NCBI GenBank assembly: GCA_025934835.1
Contig: JAICWL010000001.1
Coordinates: 16,835-80,834 of the forward strand
From: Fimbriimonadaceae bacterium
GTDB taxonomy: Bacteria; Armatimonadota; Fimbriimonadia; Fimbriimonadales; Fimbriimonadaceae
Direction of reading: 5' to 3'
Length of the DNA: 64,000 bases
Positions 9,349 to 16,494 of this stretch are shown here, piece after piece. Numbering within the stretch: the first letter of the stretch is position 1; each line of letters starts with the position of its first letter. Position numbers and translations under genes: made by a program. The notes under the pieces were generated by a model that worked only from the letters and a program-made list of their open reading frames with translations, did not search any database and was not told where the DNA came from.

Positions 9349-9759
9349 TTGGCAAATAAGACCCTATATGTAGGCAACATTTCCTACTCCAGCACGGAGG
9401 ACGGATTGCTTCAAGCCTTTTCGCAGTACGGCGCATCGAACGTGCGCATCATCGAGGGACGCGGATTCGCGTTCGTGGATGTAGATGCCGACCAGCTCGA
9501 GTCTGCGATCGCAGACAAGAATGGCAGTCAGCTCGACGGACGAACTCTCACCGTCAATGAGGCTCGGCCCAAGGGTGCGGGCGGCGGTGGCGGCGGCAGC
9601 TACGGTGGTGGCGGCGGCGGAGGCCGCAGCGGCGGCTATAGCGGCGGCGGTGGCGGCGGCTATGGCGGTGGCGGCGGTGGCGGCCGATCGGGCGGCTACG
9701 GCGGCGGCGGCGGCGGTGGACGCTCGAGCGGCGGACGCGGCGGCGGCAAGCGCTGGTAA
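9349..9759 (+). CDS. Glycine-rich RRM RNA-binding protein
   Basis: The 136-residue protein starts at a TTG behind AGGAG. Residues 1-75 form one RNA recognition motif: RNP2 is TLYVGNISY and RNP1 is GRGFAFVDV, both with the aromatic residues that stack on RNA bases. Residues 78-136 are a low-complexity tail of Gly with scattered Tyr, Arg and Ser, ending in RGG-like repeats. The design resembles cyanobacterial Rbp and plant glycine-rich RNA-binding proteins, often induced by cold, where the protein acts as an RNA chaperone. A long leader with two hairpins precedes it and a very strong terminator follows, so it is a single-gene unit. Confidence 0.9.
   Translation: MANKTLYVGNISYSSTEDGLLQAFSQYGASNVRIIEGRGFAFVDVDADQLESAIADKNGSQLDGRTLTVNEARPKGAGGGGGGSYGGGGGGGRSGGYSGGGGGGYGGGGGGGRSGGYGGGGGGGRSSGGRGGGKRW
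9577..9750 (+). repeat. Low-complexity GGC-rich repeat coding the glycine tail
   Basis: Degenerate repeats of GGCGGC with interspersed TAC/TAT and CGC codons encode the Gly/Tyr/Arg/Ser tail. Such tracts are prone to slippage and length change between strains. Confidence 0.8.
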
Positions 9760-9774
9760 GGACAAGCGTTTGAG

Positions 9775-9812
9775 AAAAGAGCCCCGGGGCGATATCGCTC
9801 CGGGGCTCTTTT
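9775..9812 (+). terminator. Strong Rho-independent terminator after the RRM gene
   Basis: The stem GAGCCCCGG/CCGGGGCTC (9779-9787 with 9800-9808) is flanked by AAAA on one side and TTTT on the other, so it could work in both directions. The inner bases can extend the stem through CGATATCG. Confidence 0.93.
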
Positions 9813-9835
9813 GCTTGCCGGAGGCGGCAGCCCGG

Positions 9836-9850
9836 TAACATTCGTCGGTG
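9836..9850 (+). promoter_or_regulatory. Possible leaderless -10 element of argB
   Basis: TAACAT (9836-9841) is followed by six bases and then the GTG start codon at 9848. No Shine-Dalgarno sequence exists between them. The spacing equals that at hsp20, the SGNH hydrolase and the BNR protein, and would put the transcript start at the start codon. Confidence 0.45.
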
Positions 9851-10705
9851 ACCGACCCGACGATGCAGGCGGAAGTCCTCAATCAGGCGCTTCCCTACAT
9901 CCAAAAATTTCGAGGCCAGACGTTCGTCGTGAAATACGGCGGCAGCGCCATGCGCGTCCCTGAACTGGTGCGCGGCGTCATCCGCAATGTGCTCCTGCTG
10001 CAGATGGTCGGCATCCGAGTAATCCTCGTCCATGGCGGGGGGCCGGAGATCGACACTTGGCTCGAGCGAGCCGGCATTCCCAAGAAAACCGTTGGCGGCC
10101 TGCGTGTCACCGACGACGCCACCATGGAGATCGTCGAAATGGCGCTCGCCGGACGCGCGAACAAGTCTCTCGTCGCAGAAGTGCAGAAAGCAGGAGGGCT
10201 CGCGGTCGGGCTGTCTGGCCGCGATGCAGATCTGATCAAGGCCACGAAGGTATCCGACGCGCTTGGAAGGGTCGGTGAGGTCATCGGGGTGGACGGCCGC
10301 ATCCTACGGCTGACTACTGAGGCCGGGTACCTGCCGGTCGTGTGCTCGGTGGCCACCGATGCGGACCATAAGCCGCTGAACGTGAACGCCGACAGCGCTG
10401 CCGCGGCTATCGCCGTCGCTTTGGGCGCGTCGAAGCTGATCCTGCTCACCGACACGCCCGGTGTGCTTCGCGACAAGCTCGAGTTCGACTCGCGCATCTC
10501 CAGGCTCACTCCAGACGAGGCAGCAGAGATGATGCGGCTGGGCAAAGCGGATCAAGGGATGATTCCCAAGCTCCAAGCCGCCATTCATGCAATCGGGAAC
10601 GGGGTGGAGCGAGTGCACCTTATCGACGGCGCGGCCAGCAATGCCCTGCTCGTGGAAATCTTCACCGACGGCGGCATCGGCACTATGATCGAAGCACCCG
10701 CCTAG
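9848..10705 (+). CDS. argB: Acetylglutamate kinase
   Basis: The 285-residue enzyme phosphorylates N-acetylglutamate with ATP, the second step of arginine synthesis. Visible motifs are VVKYGGSAM (ATP site lysine), VHGGGPEID (substrate loop) and the C-terminal DGRILRLT to ALLVEIFTDGGIGTMI segment typical of the family. Length is normal. The GTG at 9848 is preferred; an in-frame ATG at 9863 would remove five residues only. No other arginine gene lies nearby. Its last four bases overlap the end of the convergent metallophosphatase gene. Confidence 0.95.
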   Translation: MTDPTMQAEVLNQALPYIQKFRGQTFVVKYGGSAMRVPELVRGVIRNVLLLQMVGIRVILVHGGGPEIDTWLERAGIPKKTVGGLRVTDDATMEIVEMALAGRANKSLVAEVQKAGGLAVGLSGRDADLIKATKVSDALGRVGEVIGVDGRILRLTTEAGYLPVVCSVATDADHKPLNVNADSAAAAIAVALGASKLILLTDTPGVLRDKLEFDSRISRLTPDEAAEMMRLGKADQGMIPKLQAAIHAIGNGVERVHLIDGAASNALLVEIFTDGGIGTMIEAPA

Positions 10706-11412
10706 CGAAGGGGTTCGAGCGAGCCGGTGAGTCCGGATTCGGGCGTCCATTCATAGACTCCCGCGAATCGCCCATGCGAGCCGCCTTGCACGACCGAGGT
10801 TCGACCTACCCGGACGGGCTCCGGAAGCACGGTATGGGAATGTCCGCCAAAGATCGCGTCCAGCTCCGGCACTGCAGCGGCAAGCGCGAGGTCCTGCCTG
10901 TGGCCGATGTGGGTGAGCGCGAACAGGGCGTCGACGCGGGGCCGCAGCTCGCGGGCGAGATCAGCGGCGCGAGGAATCGGCGCGTCCCACAGGAATGCGC
11001 TCGCGATGCTGGTCTTCATGCGCTCGGTGACCATGGGCACCATCACGCCGATAAGTCCGACGCGATAGCCGCCCGCTTCGATCTCCATCGACGACGGGAG
11101 TGGGCGCGAGCCGTCCCGTTTCCTCAGATTGGCGCACAGAAGCGGGTGCCCCGCACCCTGCAGCTTCGCCATAAACGCCCGATCCAGAACGTGCGTTTCG
11201 CGATTGCCGAGCACCCCCGCCGTGCAACGCAGCGCCTCCAACAGGGCCCAGGCCGGGTCCGGCTTGAATGGGATGCCAAGATTTCCCGTTTGGATGACAT
11301 CCCCCGTATCGAAGTACAGGTCGACCCGATCGCGGAGCTCGACGAGCCGTTCGAGCTGGCGCGGGCCCAGAGATCCGTGTATGTCGTTCGTGTGAAGGAT
11401 ACGGATCGCCAT
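10702..11412 (-). CDS. Metallophosphatase, 5'-nucleotidase/UshA-like catalytic domain only
   Basis: The 236-residue protein begins with ILHTNDIHG, the first metal-binding motif of the 5'-nucleotidase family, and keeps the others: FDTGD, GNRE (in place of the usual GNHE), LTHIGH and GGHSHT. It has no signal peptide and lacks the C-terminal nucleotide-binding domain of UshA, so it is a short cytoplasmic form. It probably hydrolyses a phosphate ester; the substrate is unknown. The Arg in place of the His in GNHE is odd, because that His assists catalysis in the family. Convergent with argB, overlapping by four bases. Confidence 0.8.
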   Translation of the reverse strand: MAIRILHTNDIHGSLGPRQLERLVELRDRVDLYFDTGDVIQTGNLGIPFKPDPAWALLEALRCTAGVLGNRETHVLDRAFMAKLQGAGHPLLCANLRKRDGSRPLPSSMEIEAGGYRVGLIGVMVPMVTERMKTSIASAFLWDAPIPRAADLARELRPRVDALFALTHIGHRQDLALAAAVPELDAIFGGHSHTVLPEPVRVGRTSVVQGGSHGRFAGVYEWTPESGLTGSLEPLR

Positions 11413-11463
11413 GCGAGGTCAATTGTGCCACGGGAACCGACTAGATGCGGGGTTGGTTACGAC

Positions 11464-11469
11464 GTATAA
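11464..11469 (+). promoter_or_regulatory. -10 box TATAAT ahead of the YHS-like gene
   Basis: A consensus TATAAT lies 46 bases before the start codon of the YHS-like gene. No good -35 box is seen at 16-18 bases, so the match rests on the -10 box. Confidence 0.5.
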
Positions 11470-11515
11470 TGTGGCGGGCCCGATTGGTCCGAAACATCAA
11501 GGTCAAGACATTCTT

Positions 11516-11791
11516 ATGAAAAAGTCCTCTATCTTCATGCTAAGCCTCCTGGTTTGCGGCGCTGCTTTCGCAAACGGTCACAAGCCCGTCAAGACCATCG
11601 CGTGCGCCGTGATGACCAATAACAAGGTCGACATCGCGAAGGCAACCGCCAAGCATATGTATGCCGACTACAAAGGCAATCGCTATTTCTTCTGCTGCGG
11701 TGGCTGCCCGGCCGCCTTCAAGGCGAACCCGGCCAAGTACGCAAAGGCCGCCCACATTCCGACGCCCAAGCAAACGAGCAAGAAAGCTTAG
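11516..11791 (+). CDS. Exported YHS-like small metal-binding protein
   Basis: The 91-residue protein starts at 11516 (MKKSSIFMLS) with a clean signal peptide ending AAFA. The longer frame from 11411 lacks signal-like sequence. The mature part has CAVMTNNKVD and YFFCCGGCPAAFKANPAKY, the layout of the YHS domain, a small module found in copper-related and other metal proteins, with Cys residues likely to bind metal. It is a single-gene unit with a TATAAT upstream and a strong terminator downstream. A role in copper handling or as a periplasmic metal carrier is plausible but not shown. Confidence 0.75.
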   Translation: MKKSSIFMLSLLVCGAAFANGHKPVKTIACAVMTNNKVDIAKATAKHMYADYKGNRYFFCCGGCPAAFKANPAKYAKAAHIPTPKQTSKKA

Positions 11792-11814
11792 CTGCCCGAT
11801 CCTCCACATGATGA

Positions 11815-11847
11815 GCGGGGCAACCCTAGGGTAGCCCCGCCATTTTT
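11815..11847 (+). terminator. Rho-independent terminator after the YHS-like gene
   Basis: GCGGGGC/GCCCCGC (11815-11821 with 11834-11840) is followed by CATTTTTAT. The T tract overlaps the last codons of the convergent ruvC. Confidence 0.85.
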
Positions 11848-12328
11848 ATGCCCGAAGCGATATGCGGCTGCGGAAAGCGTGCGTAATCGCCACTGCGAGG
11901 GCATCGGCCACGTCGTCCGGCTTGGGGGCCGTCTGCAACCCGAGCAGCTTGCTCACCATGAACTGGATCTGTCGTTTGTCGGCGCTGCCATACCCGACCA
12001 CGCTCTGCTTGACCTCGGGTGGCGAGTATTCGCACCATGGAATTCCCTTCTCACTAGTTGCGAGAAGGATGACGCCCAGCGCCTTGGCTACGTCGAGACC
12101 GTTCGTTTTGTTCACCGTGAACAGCAGCCGCTCGGTCGCGATCGCATCCGGCTGGTGGGCTTCGATGATCTTCAGAATCTCTTCGTGGGCAATCCGCACG
12201 CGGTCCGGAAGGGCGATTTTGGGGGTCTGAATAAGACCGTAGCTCATAGCCGAAAGCTTCGATCCCTCACGCGACACGACTCCGTAACCTATCCGTTCGA
12301 GGCCAGGGTCGATTCCCAAGATGATCAT
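11846..12328 (-). CDS. ruvC: Holliday junction resolvase RuvC
   Basis: The 160-residue endonuclease cuts Holliday junctions symmetrically at the end of recombination, working with RuvAB. All four acidic catalytic residues can be placed: Asp7 (LGIDPGLERIG), Glu66 (ATERLLF), and the pair Asp139/Asp142 (KPDDVADALA). Length is normal. ruvA and ruvB are not next to it. The gap to mutL (upstream on the same strand) contains the candidate small RNA on the opposite strand, so ruvC probably has its own promoter. Confidence 0.95.
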   Translation of the reverse strand: MIILGIDPGLERIGYGVVSREGSKLSAMSYGLIQTPKIALPDRVRIAHEEILKIIEAHQPDAIATERLLFTVNKTNGLDVAKALGVILLATSEKGIPWCEYSPPEVKQSVVGYGSADKRQIQFMVSKLLGLQTAPKPDDVADALAVAITHAFRSRISLRA

Positions 12329-12437
12329 AGCGTGCTGCCGTCGGTCGCCAAGAAGATAGACGTTTTGAGGACCTTATTTCCATCGCGGTAGCGATATGGG
12401 CCAAGATGCCGCAATCATGACCATCGCCGATAGGAAA

Positions 12438-12453
12438 TCAATAATATTATTGA
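12438..12453. repeat. 16-bp perfect palindrome at the RNA promoter
   Basis: TCAATAATATTATTGA reads the same on both strands and is wholly A/T except the outer C/G. Its last four bases form the start of the -35 box TTGAGA of the candidate RNA gene, a position where a dimeric repressor or activator could bind. Confidence 0.7.
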
Positions 12454-12477
12454 GAAATCCTGAATCTGTAATACAAT
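12450..12477 (+). promoter_or_regulatory. Sigma-70-type promoter of the candidate small RNA
   Basis: TTGAGA (12450-12455) and TACAAT (12472-12477) each match the consensus in five of six positions and are 16 bases apart. Expected transcription start is 12484-12485, which is the first base of the closing helix of the RNA described next. Confidence 0.75.
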
Positions 12478-12483
12478 CGGAAT

Positions 12484-12590
12484 AGGGGCACGCCCAAGTG
12501 GCGCTCAGGGAGAGCGAAACGAGCCAAGGAGCTGAAGCCTGACCCCGGTGGGGGTCTCCGTTCTCGAGCGAAAGCAAGCGTGCCTTCCCA
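12484..12590 (+). ncRNA. Candidate structured small RNA of unknown family
   Basis: The region codes no protein. Read on the + strand the ends pair: 12485-12493 with 12578-12586, seven Watson-Crick pairs (GGCACGC/GCGTGCC) plus two G-U pairs that would not form on the other strand. Inside are a hairpin CGCTC-AGGGA-GAGCG (12502-12516), a long arm opened by CGAG/CTCG (12520-12523 with 12563-12566), continued by GGA/TCC and capped by GACCCC-GGTG-GGGGTC (12541-12556), and a small GC-GAAA-GC tetraloop hairpin (12568-12575). This gives a four-way junction. A good promoter places the 5' end at the first helix base. No T-rich terminator follows, so the 3' end may be processed or overlap mutL antisense. 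It does not match tRNA, 5S, SRP, 6S or tmRNA layouts that I know. Confidence 0.6.
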
Positions 12591-12591
12591 T

Positions 12592-14370
12592 TTAAGTTCG
12601 CTTGAACAGTCGCAGCAACCCTTCCCGCGATAGCGTCACGGTGATCGGCCTGCCGTGCGGGCAGAGGTACGGATTTTCGGTAAGAGCCAGGTCGGAAACA
12701 AGCCGTTCCATTTCGGCCATGCTCAGGCGGTCGCCGGCTTTCACCGCCATCTTGCAAGAGCTCATAATCCAAATTTGCTCGCGGGTAGGCGCCAATTTGC
12801 GAACGACGCTCGATTCCACAAGCTCGTCCACCAAGTCGCGCAGTAGCTTCAGCGGATCCTTTCCTCGGATCGCTGCCGGCACGGCCCGCACGACGTAGCT
12901 CTCGCCCCCGAACGGCTCCAAGTCGAATCCCACTTCGCGCACTTCGTCGATCCTCTCACGAACCAGCACGGCCGAACGGCGGTCCAGATGCAGCGTCTGG
13001 GGCACCAGCAGCGGCTGCGTCTCGATGGCCACCTTGCCCTTGACGCCGCACAGGTACTCGTAGAGGATGCGCTCGTGGGCCACGTGCTGGTCGATGAGCA
13101 CAAGCCCATGCCCGGTCTCTGCGACGATGAACGTTTCCATCGCCTGGCCGATGATTCTGAGATCGTCCAGCAATGCCGCAAACGGAAGATTCCCCGTTGC
13201 GCTGGGAAGCTCGGTCGGCGTCGGATCCCACGGAGGCTGATCCTCGGTCATGGCGGGCGCCGTCCAGCCGTAGCTGGACGGCCGCGCACCCTCCAAGCCG
13301 AACGAGCCTTGGGGAACGGTCGGCCGAGCAGCGGCGAGGGCTTCGTTCGCAGTGGCGATCGCCGCAGCGGAAGGAATCATGCCGTGCTCCATCAGAGCCG
13401 ACTTCATGGCCAACCGTATGGCGTCGAACGCCTGTCCCTCTTGCTGGAACTTCACTTCGCTCTTCGTCGGCGAAACGTTGACGTCGACCCGCGAAGGGTC
13501 GATCTCGATCATCAGCGCGAGCAGGGGAAAGCGCTTCTCGGGCGTGATGTCCCGAAAGGCTTGATCCAAAGCTGCCGTCAGAGTGCGCGTCCGGACCGGG
13601 CGACCGTTCACATAGACGAACTGGTAGGCCCGGGTTGGCTTGGTAATGTGCGGCGGGCTCACGTAGCCGGACAATCTGATCCCGCCGAGCTCCATATTCA
13701 CCCGCGCGAGAGAGCGAGCGAGGTCCCTGCCCCAAACGTCCGATATCGCATTCAGCAAGTCGCCGGACCCGGACGTGCGAAGTGCGGCCTGGCCGTTGTG
13801 CAGCATCGAAAATGCCACGTGCGGGTATGCGATCGCGTACTTCGACACGTGCTCCATCGCCTGACCAAGCTCAGTCGTGTCGGATTTGAGGAATTTGAGC
13901 CTCGCTGGGGTGTTGTGGAACAGATCTTCGACACGGATTTCGGTGCCTTTTGGCCCCGCTGTCCCCGGGCCGGTGTCGATTACCGAGCCATCGACGCAAA
14001 GGCAGGTTCTCAGACCGTCCTCCGTGGCAGTGGCGAGCGTCAGGCGCGACACCGAGGCGATCGACGGCAGGGCCTCACCACGAAATCCCAAGGTTCTCAC
14101 GGCCTGAAGGTCCTCGGCGGCGCGGATCTTGGAAGTCGCATGCCTCTGGAGCGCGGCGCGCGCGTCCGCTTCGCTCATTCCGATCCCGTCGTCCGAAACG
14201 CGGATCAGGCTCCGGCCGCTGTCTTCGAGCTCGATCTCCACTCGCGTCGCCTGAGCGTCGATGGCGTTCTCGACGAGTTCCTTGACCACCGAGGCTGGGC
14301 GCTCCACCACCTCGCCTGCCGCGATCTGGTTGACGGTGTGGGTATCGAGCAGGAGGACGCGTTGGATCAT
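12592..14370 (-). CDS. mutL: DNA mismatch repair protein MutL
   Basis: The 592-residue protein links MutS mismatch recognition to strand removal. The N-terminal GHKL ATPase shows VNQIAAGEVVERPASVVKEL, ENAIDA, DDGIGM and TLGFRGEALPSIASVS; the C-terminal dimerisation domain contains LVLIDQHVAHERILYEYL, a QxDxHAxxER-like motif, and the end has CPHGRPI. The DQHVAHERI and CPHGRP motifs suggest the metal-dependent endonuclease form used by bacteria without MutH. The ATG at 14370 (MIQRVLLL) fits the family; a longer frame from 14391 adds seven residues. mutS is not in the window. Confidence 0.95.
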   Translation of the reverse strand: MIQRVLLLDTHTVNQIAAGEVVERPASVVKELVENAIDAQATRVEIELEDSGRSLIRVSDDGIGMSEADARAALQRHATSKIRAAEDLQAVRTLGFRGEALPSIASVSRLTLATATEDGLRTCLCVDGSVIDTGPGTAGPKGTEIRVEDLFHNTPARLKFLKSDTTELGQAMEHVSKYAIAYPHVAFSMLHNGQAALRTSGSGDLLNAISDVWGRDLARSLARVNMELGGIRLSGYVSPPHITKPTRAYQFVYVNGRPVRTRTLTAALDQAFRDITPEKRFPLLALMIEIDPSRVDVNVSPTKSEVKFQQEGQAFDAIRLAMKSALMEHGMIPSAAAIATANEALAAARPTVPQGSFGLEGARPSSYGWTAPAMTEDQPPWDPTPTELPSATGNLPFAALLDDLRIIGQAMETFIVAETGHGLVLIDQHVAHERILYEYLCGVKGKVAIETQPLLVPQTLHLDRRSAVLVRERIDEVREVGFDLEPFGGESYVVRAVPAAIRGKDPLKLLRDLVDELVESSVVRKLAPTREQIWIMSSCKMAVKAGDRLSMAEMERLVSDLALTENPYLCPHGRPITVTLSREGLLRLFKRT

Positions 14371-14423
14371 GGGTCGCCCGGAGCCGGCCATCTTATTGTG
14401 GACGACTTCGGGCGTGCGTCAGG

Positions 14424-15824
14424 TTAGTGCCCCCCGCCTCCGGTGTCGATTCTCAGATCCGTCGCAGCGAGGGTGCGCGCGCTGGAATCGAACGTGCCTT
14501 CGGCTCGGACCGTGGCGCCGGCGGTGAGGGCCGCGAAGAACGTATCCTGCGTGGAGTCGGCGTCTCCCACGCGGTAGTGCGTGCCCGTCTGTGTCGTGAC
14601 CTGAATGGGGTCGAGCCCTTGGAACAGGAAGCCTTCCCACTCCGTCGGCGCGATGGCGAGCGTGTGAGCTGAGGCGTCGAAACTCGAAACCCCGCCCCGG
14701 ATCTCTACTCCGTCGTTGTCGTCTCCTTCGGTTTCGATGTGGATCCGCTGAGCGGCTATCGTGTTCGAAGCTGCGTCGTACAGACCTTCGACCTCGACAC
14801 TCTGCGGCGTTTCCGAACCCAGGAGCGCGAAGAAGTCGGTAGCCGAGAGCACTATTCCGTGGTGACTGAGGAACACCGTGTTCGAGCTGGTGGTTACGTG
14901 CGCGGTCGCCTCGTCGGGCACGAAGCCTCTCGCCTGATCGACCGATACATCGAACGTCCCCGCGCCGGAGTTGGCGTTCGAGGCGGTTCCAAGCACGTCC
15001 TGCTCCTGATCCTCGTCCGCGTCGTCGATGCGCACCTTAAACGCTTGGAGCACCTGTGTGGCCGGGTCGACGACTCCCTCGACCTCCACGCGCTGATTGT
15101 TCGAAAGGACCGGGTTCCCGCCGTTTCCATCGATGATCACCGTCGTTGAATCTACGGCTACCGAAACCTGTCCGGACCCGAACTTGAGCGTGAATGTCTG
15201 ATCCGGCGCGACGCCTGCCAGGGTCGAAATCGTGCCGTGGTACTCGCCGCGATGGTGCCGATGGAGGTCGTGGAGCGAAGGATGGTCATCCCGCTTCGTG
15301 AGACCTGACTGTGGAACGGTTACGATGCCGTTTGCCACGGTCCATTGCGAAAGATCGAAATCCAAAACCATCGCCTGCTTGCCGGGGGAGAACCGCTGCC
15401 CGGTTATCGGGATGTCGAAGGTCTTCGAGGTTGGGCCGGACGAATCGAATACGTCGTTCTGGCCGGTGGTCGCGCCCGTGGGAAACAGCACGACGTCTTT
15501 ATCGAGCGTCACCTGCACCGACGTGAAAACTTGAGTAGGAATGGCCCTGCCCGTGAGGAAGAGGAAAAGCGGCCCGCCCGAGTCATGGAGCGAAAGCAAG
15601 TCCACGGGCACGCCGGCCGGATCGTCGAAGACGGTCACCTGGCCGAATTGGCCGGTGAGCGAAACATGCTCGACCTTGACCCACACATGGTCGAAGCCGG
15701 TATTGAGATCGTCGGTGATGTACAGCCCCAAGTCGGCGCCCCCGCCCCCTGTCGAGCCGCCGCCACCGCAGCCGAGCATAGCCAAACTCAATCCTATGCA
15801 AATCGGAATCGTCTTCAATTTCAT
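14424..15824 (-). CDS. DUF4382/DUF5666 lipoprotein
   Basis: The start at 15824 (MKLKTIPICI) is chosen because AGAGG precedes it and the product then begins with a lipoprotein signal ending LGCGGGG. The longer frame to 16016 has no signal. The 466-residue protein has an N-terminal DUF4382 domain (GLYITDDLNTGFDHVWVKVE and on to about residue 170), then three or more DUF5666-like beta repeats (GTISTLAG, VEVEGVVDPATQVLQAFKVRI, VEVEGLYDAASNTIAAQRIHI, VRAEGTFDSSARTLAATDLRI). A His/Asp-rich patch (RDDHPSLHDLHRHHRGEYH) lies in the linker. It is probably anchored at the surface or in the periplasm; its function is unknown. Divergent from hsp20. Confidence 0.75.
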   Translation of the reverse strand: MKLKTIPICIGLSLAMLGCGGGGSTGGGGADLGLYITDDLNTGFDHVWVKVEHVSLTGQFGQVTVFDDPAGVPVDLLSLHDSGGPLFLFLTGRAIPTQVFTSVQVTLDKDVVLFPTGATTGQNDVFDSSGPTSKTFDIPITGQRFSPGKQAMVLDFDLSQWTVANGIVTVPQSGLTKRDDHPSLHDLHRHHRGEYHGTISTLAGVAPDQTFTLKFGSGQVSVAVDSTTVIIDGNGGNPVLSNNQRVEVEGVVDPATQVLQAFKVRIDDADEDQEQDVLGTASNANSGAGTFDVSVDQARGFVPDEATAHVTTSSNTVFLSHHGIVLSATDFFALLGSETPQSVEVEGLYDAASNTIAAQRIHIETEGDDNDGVEIRGGVSSFDASAHTLAIAPTEWEGFLFQGLDPIQVTTQTGTHYRVGDADSTQDTFFAALTAGATVRAEGTFDSSARTLAATDLRIDTGGGGH

Positions 15825-16029
15825 CGATTTTCTAACCTCTCCGGTGAAGCGCCGCCCGATGGTGGAACGCCGAGCCGATGCAGACAGCCAATGAACTAGG
15901 AACCGGGATGAATACCGGGCGGACGAATCTATTCTATCAGGCCGTGTACTCCATGCTTGTAAGGAAGCGCTATCGAATTCAGTTGGGACCGAGCGTGCGC
16001 CTTGCGGGTTGCACATGCGCTGATGCGCG

Positions 16030-16044
16030 TAGAATCACGATATG
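16030..16044 (+). promoter_or_regulatory. Possible leaderless -10 element of hsp20
   Basis: TAGAAT (16030-16035) lies six bases before the ATG at 16042, with no Shine-Dalgarno sequence between them. A TTGCAC at 16009-16014 may act as a -35 box at a tight 15-base spacing. Confidence 0.5.
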
Positions 16045-16494
16045 GCTCGCCGTGAAATAAAGGATTGGTTCTGGCAGGTGGGGACCGAGATGCAACGCCT
16101 CACCGAAGAGCTGTCGGTCGGGCGGCCCCAAGTCGCCCGGGCGAAGTTCTGGGAGCCGCGTATCGACTTATGCGAGGATGAGCAACGGTTCTTCCTTAAA
16201 GCGGAAATCGCGGGAGTTCGAGCCGAGGACATTCATCTTCTCTACCTACCGGAACACCATTCACTATTGATCCGCGGCGTACGAATCGAGGAGGACCCGA
16301 CCGACGGCTGCCGCACGGGAATCTATCAGCTCGAGATCTATTACGGAGAGTTCCAGCGAGAAGTCGTGCTTCCGGATATACCTATCAGGGCAGACGGAAT
16401 CAGAGCCCAGTTCCGCAACGGACTACTGCTCGTGGTGATCCCCAAGAGAGAAAGCGCTGTCTTAAAGGCATCGTCGAGAACGACCAACACCTAA
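16042..16494 (+). CDS. Small heat shock protein, Hsp20 family
   Basis: The 150-residue protein has an alpha-crystallin domain at about 38-138: WEPRIDLCEDEQRFFLKAEIAGV, a central loop, and VVLPDIPIRADGIRAQFRNGLLLVVIPK, the classic end of the domain (the family motif is A-x-x-x-n-G-v-L). The N-terminal arm is short and the C-terminal tail polar. It holds unfolding proteins in a soluble state under stress, probably as an oligomer. Its TAA stop overlaps the lon start codon (TAATG), so the two are translated from one mRNA, coupling holding and destruction of damaged proteins. Confidence 0.88.
   Translation: MARREIKDWFWQVGTEMQRLTEELSVGRPQVARAKFWEPRIDLCEDEQRFFLKAEIAGVRAEDIHLLYLPEHHSLLIRGVRIEEDPTDGCRTGIYQLEIYYGEFQREVVLPDIPIRADGIRAQFRNGLLLVVIPKRESAVLKASSRTTNT

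Noticed and set aside
12484..12590. Reading the structured element as 5S rRNA, SRP RNA or tRNA
   Set aside because: CCTGACCCC and GGGGTCTCC recall 5S rRNA words, but the order, length and arms do not fit; the SRP apical motif and a tRNA T arm are absent.
12988..14427. 479-codon + strand frame opposite mutL
   Set aside because: It is the GC-rich antisense shadow of mutL; the minus strand has all MutL motifs, and the + product has no known domain.
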